Assembly (NCBI RefSeq): GCF_001425355.1
Contig: NZ_LMQN01000019.1
Span: forward strand, 80,361 to 144,360
Source: Chryseobacterium sp. Leaf405
GTDB lineage: Bacteria > Bacteroidota > Bacteroidia > Flavobacteriales > Weeksellaceae
Direction: 5' to 3'
Length of the DNA: 64,000 bases
Position numbers and translations under genes: made by a program. The notes below the pieces were generated by a model. The model was not told where the DNA came from. It worked only from the letters and a program-made list of their open reading frames with translations, and searched no databases. Below are positions 41,382 to 50,230 of this stretch, in pieces. Positions within the stretch are counted from its first letter, which is position 1, and every line of letters begins with the position of its first letter.

Positions 41382-42434
41382 TTATTTTCCGGTAGGATTT
41401 ACCATTACAGAAGAATTTGAAACACTTGTCATAGACTGCGATTCTTTTCCGTTTGAAATCGTTTCAATTTGTGTAGTTTTCACAGAAATATTCTGATTGG
41501 TGATCCAACCGGTATTCTGGTCAAACTTAATGGTTCCGTTTTGTGACAATTCGCTGCTCAAGCTGTGTGTAACTTCTCCCTGATTTTGTTTTTCAGTTTT
41601 CTTTGGAATTCCTCCGGTTACAGAAATTTCAGCAATACCATTTCCTACACTTCTCAAAATATAGTTAGATGTTACTTTAATTTTTCCCTGTGCATCGGCA
41701 TTTTCGCTGTTTGTCCATTTCTCTCCGATTTTCGCTCCTTTTTTAGGAATAATCGTCAGATTTTTCATGAACTGATCTTTTAAGACTTTTTCATTAAAAG
41801 ATTCTTTAAGACTTGCTACTACGCTTTCTTTCTGATTTTTATCTTTTATAATAGAACCCACAGAATTCGCAACTTTCGTGTAAACAGCATCAAAGCCTGT
41901 AATTGAAATTACATTTCCTCTGGTGTCCATTTTCATTGCTAATTTATTTCCTGTCAATGCTCTGTTGATATTCCAGATCATTTTCAGATCCTCTTCTTTA
42001 GGAATTGGCAATTTGGTATCTACCACAATCGTTTTTCCCTGTGAAGTCTGAGAATTTCTTTTGGCAATAAGATTTAAAGTAATATCATAAATATCTCCTT
42101 TAAGATCATTTACAGTGAAAGACATTTCGTCCGTAGACTCACTTGTTCCGTTCATGGTTTGACCTTTAGGATCAGTCATTGTTTTCGTATCTCTCTGATA
42201 CGTTGTCAAAGGATAAGTTTTTCCTTTTTCTAATTTAAAAGATTGTTTGAAAATCCCTGCAGAATCTTTTATTGCCGGGTTTTCTTCCACCTTAGCCACA
42301 GAATCAGCCGGAACTTCTACAGTGATTGTTTTTCCTGTTTTAGGATCGAATTTTGTGATTTTTGCTGTTTCTTTTTTATTACAAGAAACGATGGCTATAG
42401 TTGAAATTAGTGCTAATGCAGCTATGTTTTTCAT
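41382..42434 (-). CDS. DUF6263-like lipoprotein
   Basis: A 350-residue lipoprotein with lipobox STIAIVSCNKKE (Cys19). A soluble beta-rich domain follows, including GKTYPLTTYQRDTKTMTDPK, MDTRGNVISITGFDAVYTKV, and IGEKWTNSENADAQGK. This resembles the DUF6263 family, whose function is unknown. The last strand set (GTIKFDQNTGWITNQNISVK) is typical of the family. It lies 26 bp from the end of rlmB and shares its direction. Confidence 0.75.
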   Translation of the reverse strand: MKNIAALALISTIAIVSCNKKETAKITKFDPKTGKTITVEVPADSVAKVEENPAIKDSAGIFKQSFKLEKGKTYPLTTYQRDTKTMTDPKGQTMNGTSESTDEMSFTVNDLKGDIYDITLNLIAKRNSQTSQGKTIVVDTKLPIPKEEDLKMIWNINRALTGNKLAMKMDTRGNVISITGFDAVYTKVANSVGSIIKDKNQKESVVASLKESFNEKVLKDQFMKNLTIIPKKGAKIGEKWTNSENADAQGKIKVTSNYILRSVGNGIAEISVTGGIPKKTEKQNQGEVTHSLSSELSQNGTIKFDQNTGWITNQNISVKTTQIETISNGKESQSMTSVSNSSVMVNPTGK

Positions 42435-42460
42435 TTTTAAGATTTTAAGTGTTGATGGAA

Positions 42461-43213
42461 TTAATTTCCTTTAGTAAATTTCTGTCTTACCGCTTCATAT
42501 AAAATCGCTCCGCAGGCTACAGAAACATTCAGAGATTGAGTTTTTCCTTCGATCGGAAGCTTGATTTTTTCGTCGGCGTGATGAAGAACTTCTTTAGAAA
42601 TTCCTGTTTCTTCATTACCCATTACAATGGCGCAAGGTTCTGTGAAATTGACATCATAAATTAATTTTTGAGCCTTCTCACTTGCTGCAAATACAGAAAT
42701 TCCGCTTTGTTGAAGATAATCTACAACGTGAGCCAGGTTCGGTTCTTTACAGATTTTGATATTATAAAGTGCTCCTGCTGAAGTTTTAATAGCATCAGAA
42801 TTAATGGGTGCACCACCTTTTTCAGGAATAATAACGGCATCAACTCCTACACATTCTGCCGTTCTACAGATTGCTCCGAAATTTCTCACATCTGTCAAAC
42901 GATCCAAAATCAATAAAAACGGAGTTTTCCCTTCTTCAAATAATTGAGGAACAATATCTTCCACTCTGTGAAAAGGAACATCCGAAATAAAAGCTACAAC
43001 ACCCTGGTGGTTTTTTCTTGTAAAACGGTTCAGTTTTTCAACCGGAACGTAATTGGGACGAATTTTATTTTTAGCTAAAACGGCTTTTAATTCCGCATAA
43101 ATTTCTCCCTGTAATGCATTCTGTACGAAAATTTTGTCAATCGTTTTTCCTGCTTCAATTGCTTCTATTACAGGACGCAGCCCGAAAATAAAGTCGTCTT
43201 TTTTATCTGTCAT
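42461..43213 (-). CDS. rlmB: 23S rRNA (guanosine-2'-O-)-methyltransferase RlmB
   Basis: A 250-residue SPOUT methyltransferase modifying G2251 of 23S rRNA with SAM. An N-terminal RNA-binding substrate domain (FIFGLRPVIEAIEAGKTIDK) is followed by the knotted domain with motif 1 (LDRLTDVRNFGAICRTAEC), motif 2 (VMGNEETGIS) and motif 3 (LNVSVACGAILYEAVRQ). Length and motifs are as usual for RlmB/TrmH. Confidence 0.93.
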   Translation of the reverse strand: MTDKKDDFIFGLRPVIEAIEAGKTIDKIFVQNALQGEIYAELKAVLAKNKIRPNYVPVEKLNRFTRKNHQGVVAFISDVPFHRVEDIVPQLFEEGKTPFLLILDRLTDVRNFGAICRTAECVGVDAVIIPEKGGAPINSDAIKTSAGALYNIKICKEPNLAHVVDYLQQSGISVFAASEKAQKLIYDVNFTEPCAIVMGNEETGISKEVLHHADEKIKLPIEGKTQSLNVSVACGAILYEAVRQKFTKGN

Positions 43214-43311
43214 TTTATTATTTTAAATATTGAATAGGTATTCACTCTTATATCAATTTGGTGAAAAATCACATTCCACCATTAGATTTCGTAGTAAAGT
43301 TGACTATTTAA

Positions 43312-43785
43312 CTATCTTCCTTTTTCTCCTAAAATTGCTCTTTTTTGAGACAAAATGTATCCATAATGCAAGCCCTCATGCATATTGTTGAAAATTATGG
43401 CATCCTGAATGCTTTTCAAATCCATCCCGAAACTTGTAGTATAAGGCGTGTAGTCTGAAAAGAAATCGCTGTCATAATCTTTCATCAGAATTTTTGAAGT
43501 TTCAGTTAATAAAAATTCTAAATCTTCCACTTCTGATTTCTGAACATTCAAGTTCGGTAAAGTTCCTTTTTTATAGGTTTCAATCCAATAATTATCAATT
43601 CTGAAAGGATTTCCGCTTAGGTAATAATGCAAAAGCTGCTGAGTAGCAACTGTATGGGCAATATTCCAGTAAAGATTATTGTTAAAACCATCCGGGATCA
43701 ACAAAAGATCTTCGTGAGAAGTGTTCTGTAGTATATCTAAAAGGTTCTTTCTGACTTGTCTGTGAGCTTGAAAATGATAATTCAT
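43312..43785 (-). CDS. DinB-family protein
   Basis: A 157-residue four-helix-bundle protein. The metal-binding histidines are plausible in WNIAHTVATQQLLHYYLSG (around residue 49) and in NNMHEGLHYGYILS (around 136). DinB/YfiT relatives are thiol-dependent or metal-dependent transferases and include bacillithiol S-transferases, which would fit the YpdA-like gene at 35184. The exact role is open. It stands alone with ~98 bp to rlmB. Confidence 0.78.
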   Translation of the reverse strand: MNYHFQAHRQVRKNLLDILQNTSHEDLLLIPDGFNNNLYWNIAHTVATQQLLHYYLSGNPFRIDNYWIETYKKGTLPNLNVQKSEVEDLEFLLTETSKILMKDYDSDFFSDYTPYTTSFGMDLKSIQDAIIFNNMHEGLHYGYILSQKRAILGEKGR

Positions 43786-44036
43786 TTTGCAAAAATTTTA
43801 ATCACCAAAAATAGTTTAATAAACTGAAAATGACAATTTTTAAAGGTTAGATTAAAGCAAAATTTATATATTTTTATGAAAAAACAGATTAATGTTATTG
43901 AGTTTTAAGGTTTCATCTATTGTGAACCTCGCATTGATGCTGGAATATTTAACAAACTTTAACTCAAATATGGCATTAATTGTGTTGATTAATGCAAGTA
44001 TTTATTGGAAATTTACCCATTATTTTAAATTAAGCT

Positions 44037-45041
44037 ATGTCAGAGATAAATCAAGCTGAAGATATTCGTCAATTGACGGAAAAAGTGAAAGAAGCAAATT
44101 ACTTTTTTTCTCTTCTGAGACAGGAAATCAACAAGGTTATTATTGGGCAGGAATATATGATAGACCGCCTTTTGGTAGGTCTTTTAGGTAATGGACACGT
44201 TCTTCTGGAAGGAGTGCCGGGATTGGCTAAAACCTTGGCAATAAAAACTCTGGCAGAAGCTGTTCATGGTGAATTTTCGAGAATTCAGTTTACACCGGAT
44301 TTACTTCCTGCGGATGTTGTAGGAACTATGATTTTCAATATTAAAGACAACGATTTTTCGATAAAAAGAGGTCCTGTTTTTGCCAATTTCGTGTTGGCAG
44401 ATGAGATCAACCGTGCGCCTGCAAAAGTGCAGTCTGCTTTGTTGGAAGTTATGCAGGAAAAACAGGTGACAATCGGTGATGAAACCATGAAGTTACCAAA
44501 ACCGTTTTTGGTGTTGGCAACGCAGAATCCAATCGACCAGGAAGGTACTTATCTTTTACCGGAGGCGCAAAGTGACCGTTTTATGCTGAAATGTACGATC
44601 GATTATCCAAAATTTGAGGACGAAAGAACAGTGATGAGAATGGTTTCAACTTCACATCAGCCAACTGTAAAACCTGTAATCTCTCTTGAGCATATTGTTG
44701 AAGCAAAAGAAATAATCAATCAGATTTATCTTGACGAAAAAATCGAAAAATATATTCTGGATATGGTTTTTGCAACCCGTTTCCCGGAAAATTACGGTCT
44801 TGCTGAATTAAAAAATTACATCAGTTTCGGAGCTTCTCCAAGAGCATCAATCAACTTGGCAATTGCTTCCAGAGCATATGCATTTTTGAAAGGACGAGCG
44901 TTTGTGATTCCTGAAGATGTGAAAGAATTGGCGAAAGATGTATTAAGACACAGAATTGGATTAACTTTTGAGGCAGAAGCGGAAGAAATTACATCTGAAG
45001 AAATTGTCAACAGAATTTTAGCGAAAATTCAGGCTCCGTAA
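44037..45041 (+). CDS. MoxR-family AAA+ ATPase
   Basis: A 334-residue AAA+ chaperone-like ATPase. Walker A is GVPGLAKT (59-66), Walker B is VLADEINR, sensor 1 is LATQNPIDQEGTYLLPEAQ, and sensor 2 lies near SFGASPRASINLA. MoxR proteins act with von Willebrand A proteins to mature or activate envelope and metalloprotein complexes. It heads the bat (Bacteroides aerotolerance) operon that continues to 51969, and its stop overlaps the next start (TAATG). Confidence 0.95.
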   Translation: MSEINQAEDIRQLTEKVKEANYFFSLLRQEINKVIIGQEYMIDRLLVGLLGNGHVLLEGVPGLAKTLAIKTLAEAVHGEFSRIQFTPDLLPADVVGTMIFNIKDNDFSIKRGPVFANFVLADEINRAPAKVQSALLEVMQEKQVTIGDETMKLPKPFLVLATQNPIDQEGTYLLPEAQSDRFMLKCTIDYPKFEDERTVMRMVSTSHQPTVKPVISLEHIVEAKEIINQIYLDEKIEKYILDMVFATRFPENYGLAELKNYISFGASPRASINLAIASRAYAFLKGRAFVIPEDVKELAKDVLRHRIGLTFEAEAEEITSEEIVNRILAKIQAP

Positions 45042-45496
45042 TGGGTGAAGTAATTATCAGAAAAGCAGTTGAGCAAGATTGTGCTCCGATGTTGGAGTTA
45101 ATCAAAGAATTGGCTGATTATGAAAAGGCGCTGCATGAAGTTACATTAACGTTGGAACAATTTGTTGAAGACGGGTTTGGAAAGTCACCGGTTTGGGGAG
45201 CTTTTGTAGCAGAATTCGATGGAGAAATTGTAGGAATTTCACTGTATTACGACAGATATTCAACGTGGAAAGGGAGAAGATTATATCTGGAAGATTTAGT
45301 AGTGACGGAAAAATTGCGAGGTAAACAAATCGGAAAGGATTTGTTTGAAGCAACCATAGAGTACGGGAAATCAAATGAATATAGCGGAATGGTTTTTCAG
45401 GTGTTGAATTGGAATGAACCTGCCATTAATTTCTACAAAAAGTACAGTTCGAAATTTGACAATGAATGGTATAATGTTTCGATTGAATTTAAATAA
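45041..45496 (+). CDS. GNAT-family N-acetyltransferase
   Basis: A 151-residue acetyltransferase. It carries the acetyl-CoA binding pattern LYLEDLVVTEKLRGKQIGKDL (the R/Q-x-x-G-x-G/A site reads RGKQIG) and the C-terminal WNEPAINFYKKY motif. This resembles the diamine/spermine-type GNATs. It overlaps the moxR stop by one base, so it is translated with the operon although it is not a usual bat component. The substrate is unknown. Confidence 0.88.
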   Translation: MGEVIIRKAVEQDCAPMLELIKELADYEKALHEVTLTLEQFVEDGFGKSPVWGAFVAEFDGEIVGISLYYDRYSTWKGRRLYLEDLVVTEKLRGKQIGKDLFEATIEYGKSNEYSGMVFQVLNWNEPAINFYKKYSSKFDNEWYNVSIEFK

Positions 45497-45507
45497 TGTA
45501 AAGATAG

Positions 45508-45552
45508 AAATGTGTAAGTTTTAGAAATGTAAAATCGTAAACTCACACATTT
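45508..45552. repeat. Hairpin between GNAT and DUF58 genes
   Basis: AAATGTGTAAGTTT and AAACTCACACATTT are inverted at 13 of 14 positions across 17 nt. There is no T-run, so it is not a clear terminator. It may be another repeat or an RNA processing site inside the operon. Confidence 0.55.
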
Positions 45553-45563
45553 AAACACATAAT

Positions 45564-46427
45564 ATGCAGATAAAAGATATTGTAAAAAAAGTCAAGCAGA
45601 TAGAAATCCGAACTCGAAAGAAGACGGAAGCTTCTCTGATGGGACAATATCACAGTGCTTTTAAAGGTCAGGGAATGACTTTTTCGGAAGTGCGTCCGTA
45701 TCAGTTTGGCGATGAAATCCGTAGAATCGATTGGAATAAAACAGCCCGTTTCCGTGAACCCTTCGTAAAAGTGATGGAGGAGGAGCGAGAGTTGACTATG
45801 ATGATTTTAGTTGATATTTCCGCTTCTATGGATTATGGAACTAAAGCTCAGTTAAAAAGAGAATATGTTGCAGAAATTGCAGCAAGTTTAGGCTTTTCTG
45901 CAGCAGGAAATAATGATAAAGTGGGGTTAATTTTATTTGCCGATAAAGTGTATAAAGTAATTCCTCCACAAAAAGGTAGAAAACATATTCTTTCGATTAT
46001 CAGTAATATTCTAACGGCAGATTATATTCCTGCAGTTTCAAAATTGGATAAGGCAATGGAATATATGATGGGGATTTTCAAAAGAAAATCGTTGGTTTTT
46101 CTTCTTTCAGATTTTGAAGATGAATATGATTCTAAAATGTTGAGAGTGGTTTCAAAAAAGCATCAGTTGTTAGGTATGAGAATTTTTGATGAAAAAGACA
46201 ATGAAATTCCTGATGTAGGATATACCTTATTATACGATGCGGAAACAGGACAGCAAGTTTGGGCAAATACATCCAGCGCAAGATGGAGATATACTTTTGC
46301 CGAAGCTCAAAAACAAAAATTAAGAACTTTAGAAGAAGATTTTGCCAATAGTTCTGCAAGTTTTCTGAATGTAAGTACGGGTTCAGATTATTCGAAATTA
46401 TTGTATAATTATTTTCAGAAGAAATAA
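45564..46427 (+). CDS. DUF58 protein of the bat operon
   Basis: A 287-residue cytoplasmic protein with the DUF58 signature RPYQFGDEIRRIDWNKTAR (~44-62) and a vWA-like fold. Its metal site reads D84-I-S86-A-S88 in MMILVDISASMDYG. DUF58 proteins accompany MoxR ATPases and Bat proteins. Their joint role in envelope stress and aerotolerance is known only in outline. It is preceded by a 67-bp gap holding a hairpin. Confidence 0.92.
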   Translation: MQIKDIVKKVKQIEIRTRKKTEASLMGQYHSAFKGQGMTFSEVRPYQFGDEIRRIDWNKTARFREPFVKVMEEERELTMMILVDISASMDYGTKAQLKREYVAEIAASLGFSAAGNNDKVGLILFADKVYKVIPPQKGRKHILSIISNILTADYIPAVSKLDKAMEYMMGIFKRKSLVFLLSDFEDEYDSKMLRVVSKKHQLLGMRIFDEKDNEIPDVGYTLLYDAETGQQVWANTSSARWRYTFAEAQKQKLRTLEEDFANSSASFLNVSTGSDYSKLLYNYFQKK

Positions 46428-46504
46428 CATCAATTGAAATGGGCTTTAGCACATTTTAAAATTAAAGATAAACATTCGGCTTTAGCCAAAATTTATAATT
46501 TAAA

Positions 46505-47401
46505 TTGAAAAAACTATTATTTATATTTTGTTTTATCATCTGTGCAAATGCTTTTTCGCAGATACTTTCTTCCAGCATTGAGAAGAAAACTATTGCTTTG
46601 GGAGAAGTCAATCACATTGTGATAACCATTAATAATCTTAAAAACGAAAAGGTTTCTGCAGCTCCGGAAAATGAATTGTTGCCGTTTCATTTTGAAGAGG
46701 TGAAAGACAGTATTTCGCAAACGCAGGATATTTATTACCGAAGAATTGAATTTGCTGTTTTTGATGAAGGAAAATTTACTATTCCTGAGCTTGAATTTAA
46801 AGTGAATGGTAAAGTTTTAAAAACAATTCCTTATGAGATTGATGTGATCAATACGGCTCAGAAAGCAGATCAGATTAATGATATCATGAATAATAAGGAG
46901 GTAAAGCTTGAAGTAAAAGATTACTGGGAGCTTTATAAATTCTATATTTTGGCAGCAATTGCTCTTATTTGTCTGATTATTGCGGTTGTGATGTTTATTA
47001 AATATGGCAGAAAGTCGAAAAATTCTCCGGTTGTTGCAACCAATCAGACTTTGAAAGAATTAGATTCCCTGCAAAAGAAAAAATATGTGGAAAATGGAAA
47101 TTATCGTTCATTTTATGTTGAATTGATTGATATTTCACGAAAATTTATCGCAAAACAATACCGTTTACCAGCAGATGTTTTGTTGACGGATGATTTGATT
47201 GATTTAATGAAGAAAAATAATACGATTTCTCAGGAAAATGAAAAAGTTGTGGAAGATGTATTTTTAAGAGGTGACCTTGTGAAATTTGCTAAAACTTTTC
47301 CTGACCAACAGGCGATGGAGAAAGATTTGGCAGACATCAGAGATTTTGTGAAAAGATCATCAAAAGATTTGGAATTTGAAAACCTGAGAAAAGATGTTTA
47401 A
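46505..47401 (+). CDS. Bat-operon membrane protein with exported N-terminal domain
   Basis: A 298-residue protein starting at TTG. It has a signal peptide (LLFIFCFIICANAFSQ), then an Ig-like beta domain (ILSSSIEKKTIALGEVNHIV...IEFAVFDEGKFTIPELEF) similar in style to BatD repeats. A single helix follows (~148-168, FYILAAIALICLIIAVVMFI), then a cytoplasmic helical domain (KKKYVENGNYRSFYVELIDI, ISRKFIAKQYRLPADVLLTD). The cytoplasmic part also resembles the BatD C-terminus. It overlaps batA by 8 bp. I would treat it as a short BatD relative. Confidence 0.78.
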   Translation: MKKLLFIFCFIICANAFSQILSSSIEKKTIALGEVNHIVITINNLKNEKVSAAPENELLPFHFEEVKDSISQTQDIYYRRIEFAVFDEGKFTIPELEFKVNGKVLKTIPYEIDVINTAQKADQINDIMNNKEVKLEVKDYWELYKFYILAAIALICLIIAVVMFIKYGRKSKNSPVVATNQTLKELDSLQKKKYVENGNYRSFYVELIDISRKFIAKQYRLPADVLLTDDLIDLMKKNNTISQENEKVVEDVFLRGDLVKFAKTFPDQQAMEKDLADIRDFVKRSSKDLEFENLRKDV

Positions 47402-48386
47402 TTTTGAGTTTTACAGTCCATGGTTTTTGGCACTTTTCTTTTTGTTTATTCCGCTTTTATTCAGAGATGTAAGTAAGAAGAAAAAGAAAGGAATAAAAGT
47501 TCCGACGGTCAAAAATATGGGCGATAGTGGCGGAATTCATATCGTTATGTTCTTCCTGAAAGTCTCAAAATACATCATGCTTTCTGCGTTGATTATTGCC
47601 ATGGCAAGACCGAGAACTTTCACAATTTCTCAGGATAGAGACGATACAAAAGGGATTGATATCATGCTATCTGTTGATGTTTCTCTAAGTATGTTGGCGA
47701 AAGATTTAACACCTGATCGTCTGACGGCTTTAAAAGATATTGCCATTAAATTCGTTAATAAAAGACCCAATGACAGGATTGGTTTGGTTGCATATTCCGG
47801 CGAAGCATTTACAAAAGTTCCTGTAACTTCAGATCATCAGGTCGTTATTGATGAACTACAAAACTTAAATCCATTAGAGCTTCAGCCCGGAACGGCAATG
47901 GGCGAAGGACTTTCGGTTGCAGTAAATCACTTGAAAAACAGCAAAGCAAAAAGTAAAATCATCATCTTAATGACAGATGGTGTTAATACAATTGAAAATG
48001 CTATGCCGCCCGCAATTGCAACAGAATTGGCTAAAAATAACGGAATTAAAGTGTATTCTATTGGAATCGGTACAAACGGATATGCGTTGATGCCAACACA
48101 AACAGATATTTTCGGTGATCTTGTTTTCACGGAGACAGAAGTTAAAATTGATGAACCTGTTTTAAAGGAGGTTGCTCAAATGACTGGAGGTAAATATTTC
48201 AGAGCGACATCCAATAGCAGCTTAGAGGAAGTATATGATGAAATTAACCAATTGGAGAAATCTGATGTAAAAGTTTCTAAATTGTTCAATTATCAGGAAT
48301 ATTTTAAGATTTTCCTTTGGATTGCATTGGGAATGCTGTTTTTAGATGCGTTAATGAGATGGGTTTTATATAAAATTTTAAGCTAA
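47394..48386 (+). CDS. batA: BatA, membrane vWA protein
   Basis: A 330-residue membrane-anchored protein. Two N-terminal helices (~8-23 and ~52-70) are followed by a vWA domain with a complete metal site: D95-V-S97-L-S99 in MLSVDVSLSM, then T in PGTAMG and D in MTDGVNTIEN. A C-terminal helix comes last (YFKIFLWIALGMLFLDALM). BatA and BatB pair in the aerotolerance complex described in Bacteroides. It overlaps its upstream neighbour by 8 bp and batB by 3 bp (AATG), so translation is coupled. Confidence 0.93.
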   Translation: MFNFEFYSPWFLALFFLFIPLLFRDVSKKKKKGIKVPTVKNMGDSGGIHIVMFFLKVSKYIMLSALIIAMARPRTFTISQDRDDTKGIDIMLSVDVSLSMLAKDLTPDRLTALKDIAIKFVNKRPNDRIGLVAYSGEAFTKVPVTSDHQVVIDELQNLNPLELQPGTAMGEGLSVAVNHLKNSKAKSKIIILMTDGVNTIENAMPPAIATELAKNNGIKVYSIGIGTNGYALMPTQTDIFGDLVFTETEVKIDEPVLKEVAQMTGGKYFRATSNSSLEEVYDEINQLEKSDVKVSKLFNYQEYFKIFLWIALGMLFLDALMRWVLYKILS

Positions 48387-49393
48387 TGAGTTGGTATTTA
48401 GGAAATTATTGGTATTTATTACTGCTGTTGCTTTTACCGCTGTTAGCTTTCTTTTTGATCCGCTTTTTGAGATGGAAAAAAAAGAAAAGAGAAATTTTTG
48501 CAGACAGCAGATTTCATGATAATTTATTTGAAAAAAAATCTGGTTTTACGAAATTTTTTCCTGCTTTATATTTATTGGCAACATTATTTTTAATTTTTTC
48601 CATTATTGATTTACTGAGCGGTTCAGAAGAAATCAAAACTAATCAGAAACTGAATAATGTGATTTTCATGCTCGATGTTTCCAATTCGATGAATGCGGAG
48701 GATATTAATCCGAGTCGTTTGACAGAAGCCAAAAATCTCATGATTCAAACGATGCAGAAAATGAAAAGTGATAAAGTAGGAATTGTAATTTTTGCAGGAC
48801 AGGCAACATCAATTATGCCTTTGACGACAGATTACAGTTCAGCTGAAACCTACATCAACGGAATTGAAACAAACTCAATGCAGATTCAGGGAACAGATTT
48901 TTTAAACGGAATGAAAATCGCTGTTGAGAAATTTAAAAATGTGAGCAAAGGTGCAAGAAAGGTAGTTTTGTTGAGTGATGGGGAAGATAATGAAGGTAAC
49001 GATAGTGAGGCTGTAAAATTAGCGAACAGAGAAGGTATAACGGTGACTTCAGTGGGAATAGGTTCAGATGAAGGAGCGCCTGTTCCGGAATATACTTTCG
49101 GACAGTTAATGGGATATAAAACAGATGTAAACGGGCAGACGGTTATCTCAAAAAGACAGACAGAAGCACTGAAAAAAATGGCTCAGTCTACAGGAGGAGA
49201 ATATATAGACGGAAATAATATCAATGAAGCTCCGGATAGAATTAATGATGCTTTAAGTAAAAAATCCGGATCATCGGAGACGTTGGTTAAATCACAGAAT
49301 GCCAATCATTATTATCAATATTTTCTGGGTGTTTCGATATTTTTCTTTTTCATCATTTTTATTTTTAATCCAAAAAGAGATTTTAATGTATAA
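48386..49393 (+). CDS. batB: BatB, membrane vWA protein
   Basis: A 335-residue paralogue of BatA with the same layout: two N-terminal helices (~8-26 and ~58-76), a vWA domain with D97-V-S99-N-S101 in FMLDVSNSMNAED and LLSDGEDNEGND, and a C-terminal helix (YYQYFLGVSIFFFFIIFIF). It differs from BatA in carrying a longer loop before the last helix. Expected to act with BatA at the inner membrane. After it come 99 bp with a promoter-like box before batC. Confidence 0.93.
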   Translation: MSWYLGNYWYLLLLLLLPLLAFFLIRFLRWKKKKREIFADSRFHDNLFEKKSGFTKFFPALYLLATLFLIFSIIDLLSGSEEIKTNQKLNNVIFMLDVSNSMNAEDINPSRLTEAKNLMIQTMQKMKSDKVGIVIFAGQATSIMPLTTDYSSAETYINGIETNSMQIQGTDFLNGMKIAVEKFKNVSKGARKVVLLSDGEDNEGNDSEAVKLANREGITVTSVGIGSDEGAPVPEYTFGQLMGYKTDVNGQTVISKRQTEALKKMAQSTGGEYIDGNNINEAPDRINDALSKKSGSSETLVKSQNANHYYQYFLGVSIFFFFIIFIFNPKRDFNV

Positions 49394-49478
49394 TTTTCAG
49401 ATTCTTAGTTTTAGAAGAAGATCATTACTTTAACCCAACTTTAACAAATAAAACCCTGTTTATTAACATATAAAGGAA

Positions 49479-49486
49479 TAATTTTG
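49479..49486 (+). promoter_or_regulatory. -7-like box just before batC
   Basis: TAATTTTG fits TAnnTTTG and ends 6 bp before the batC ATG at 49493. If used it would give an almost leaderless mRNA. No convincing -33 was found, so it may be chance. Confidence 0.3.
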
Positions 49487-49492
49487 TACAAG

Positions 49493-50230
49493 ATGAATAC
49501 TAAAATCTTTTTTTTATCGTTTATATTTGCTTTCATGTTTTCGGATTTTCTGTTTGGGCAGAAAAACTACAGAACGCTGGTATATGAGGGTAACGAAAAG
49601 TTTAATGGTAAAGATTATGATGGAGCGTCTTCTAAGTATATGGAAGCTATTAAAATCAATCAGAAAGATTTTACGGCACACTACAATTTAGGGAATGCTT
49701 TGTATAAGAATAAAAAATATGAAGAGGCAAAGGCTGAGTTTGAAAAAGCACAGAAACTTTCTCAGACAGTTCCGGATAAAGCGGCAGCTCTTCATAATTT
49801 AGGAAACACTTATATGCAGATGAATCAGGCAGAGAAGGCTGCAGATTATTATAAGCAATCCTTGAAACAAAATCCTTACAGCGAGGCAACAAGAAAAAAC
49901 TTTGAAATTGCCAAACTGAAAGAAAAGGAAAACCAACAGAAGAAAAACCAGCAGAATAAATCAGGTAAAGGCGGAGGCGGTAAAGATAAACAGCAAAATG
50001 ATGATCAAAAGGGAGATTCTAAACAGGATCAGGGACAAGGTAAACAAAACCAGGGAAAGAGTCCGCAAGGAAACGATCCTGAACAAAGTCCCAACAATGA
50101 AGGTAAAATCCCAAAAGACCTTGAAAATCAAATACTCGATAAAGTAAGCGAAAAAGAAAAAGAAACTGCCAAAAGAATTTTAAATAAAAATTCTTATTCG
50201 ATGCCTGAGAGCAACGAGAAAGATTGGTGA
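49493..50230 (+). CDS. batC: BatC, TPR protein
   Basis: A 245-residue exported protein with signal peptide (IFFLSFIFAFMFSDFLFGQ) and about three TPR repeats (YEGNEKFNGKDYDGASSKYM, NLGNALYKNKKYEEAKAEF, HNLGNTYMQMNQAEKAADYY). A low-complexity Lys/Gln/Gly linker (~145-205) and a short conserved end (KIPKDLENQILDKVSEKEK) follow. I use the ATG at 49493; an in-frame TTG lies three codons upstream. BatC is thought to scaffold the vWA partners. The stop overlaps the batD start (TGATG). Confidence 0.9.
   Translation: MNTKIFFLSFIFAFMFSDFLFGQKNYRTLVYEGNEKFNGKDYDGASSKYMEAIKINQKDFTAHYNLGNALYKNKKYEEAKAEFEKAQKLSQTVPDKAAALHNLGNTYMQMNQAEKAADYYKQSLKQNPYSEATRKNFEIAKLKEKENQQKKNQQNKSGKGGGGKDKQQNDDQKGDSKQDQGQGKQNQGKSPQGNDPEQSPNNEGKIPKDLENQILDKVSEKEKETAKRILNKNSYSMPESNEKDW

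Noticed and set aside
46428..46504. GGCTTTAGC motifs in the 77-bp gap inside the bat operon as a repeat element
   Set aside because: Two short direct matches (GGCTTTAGC) without arms or further copies seen in the window; too little to call.
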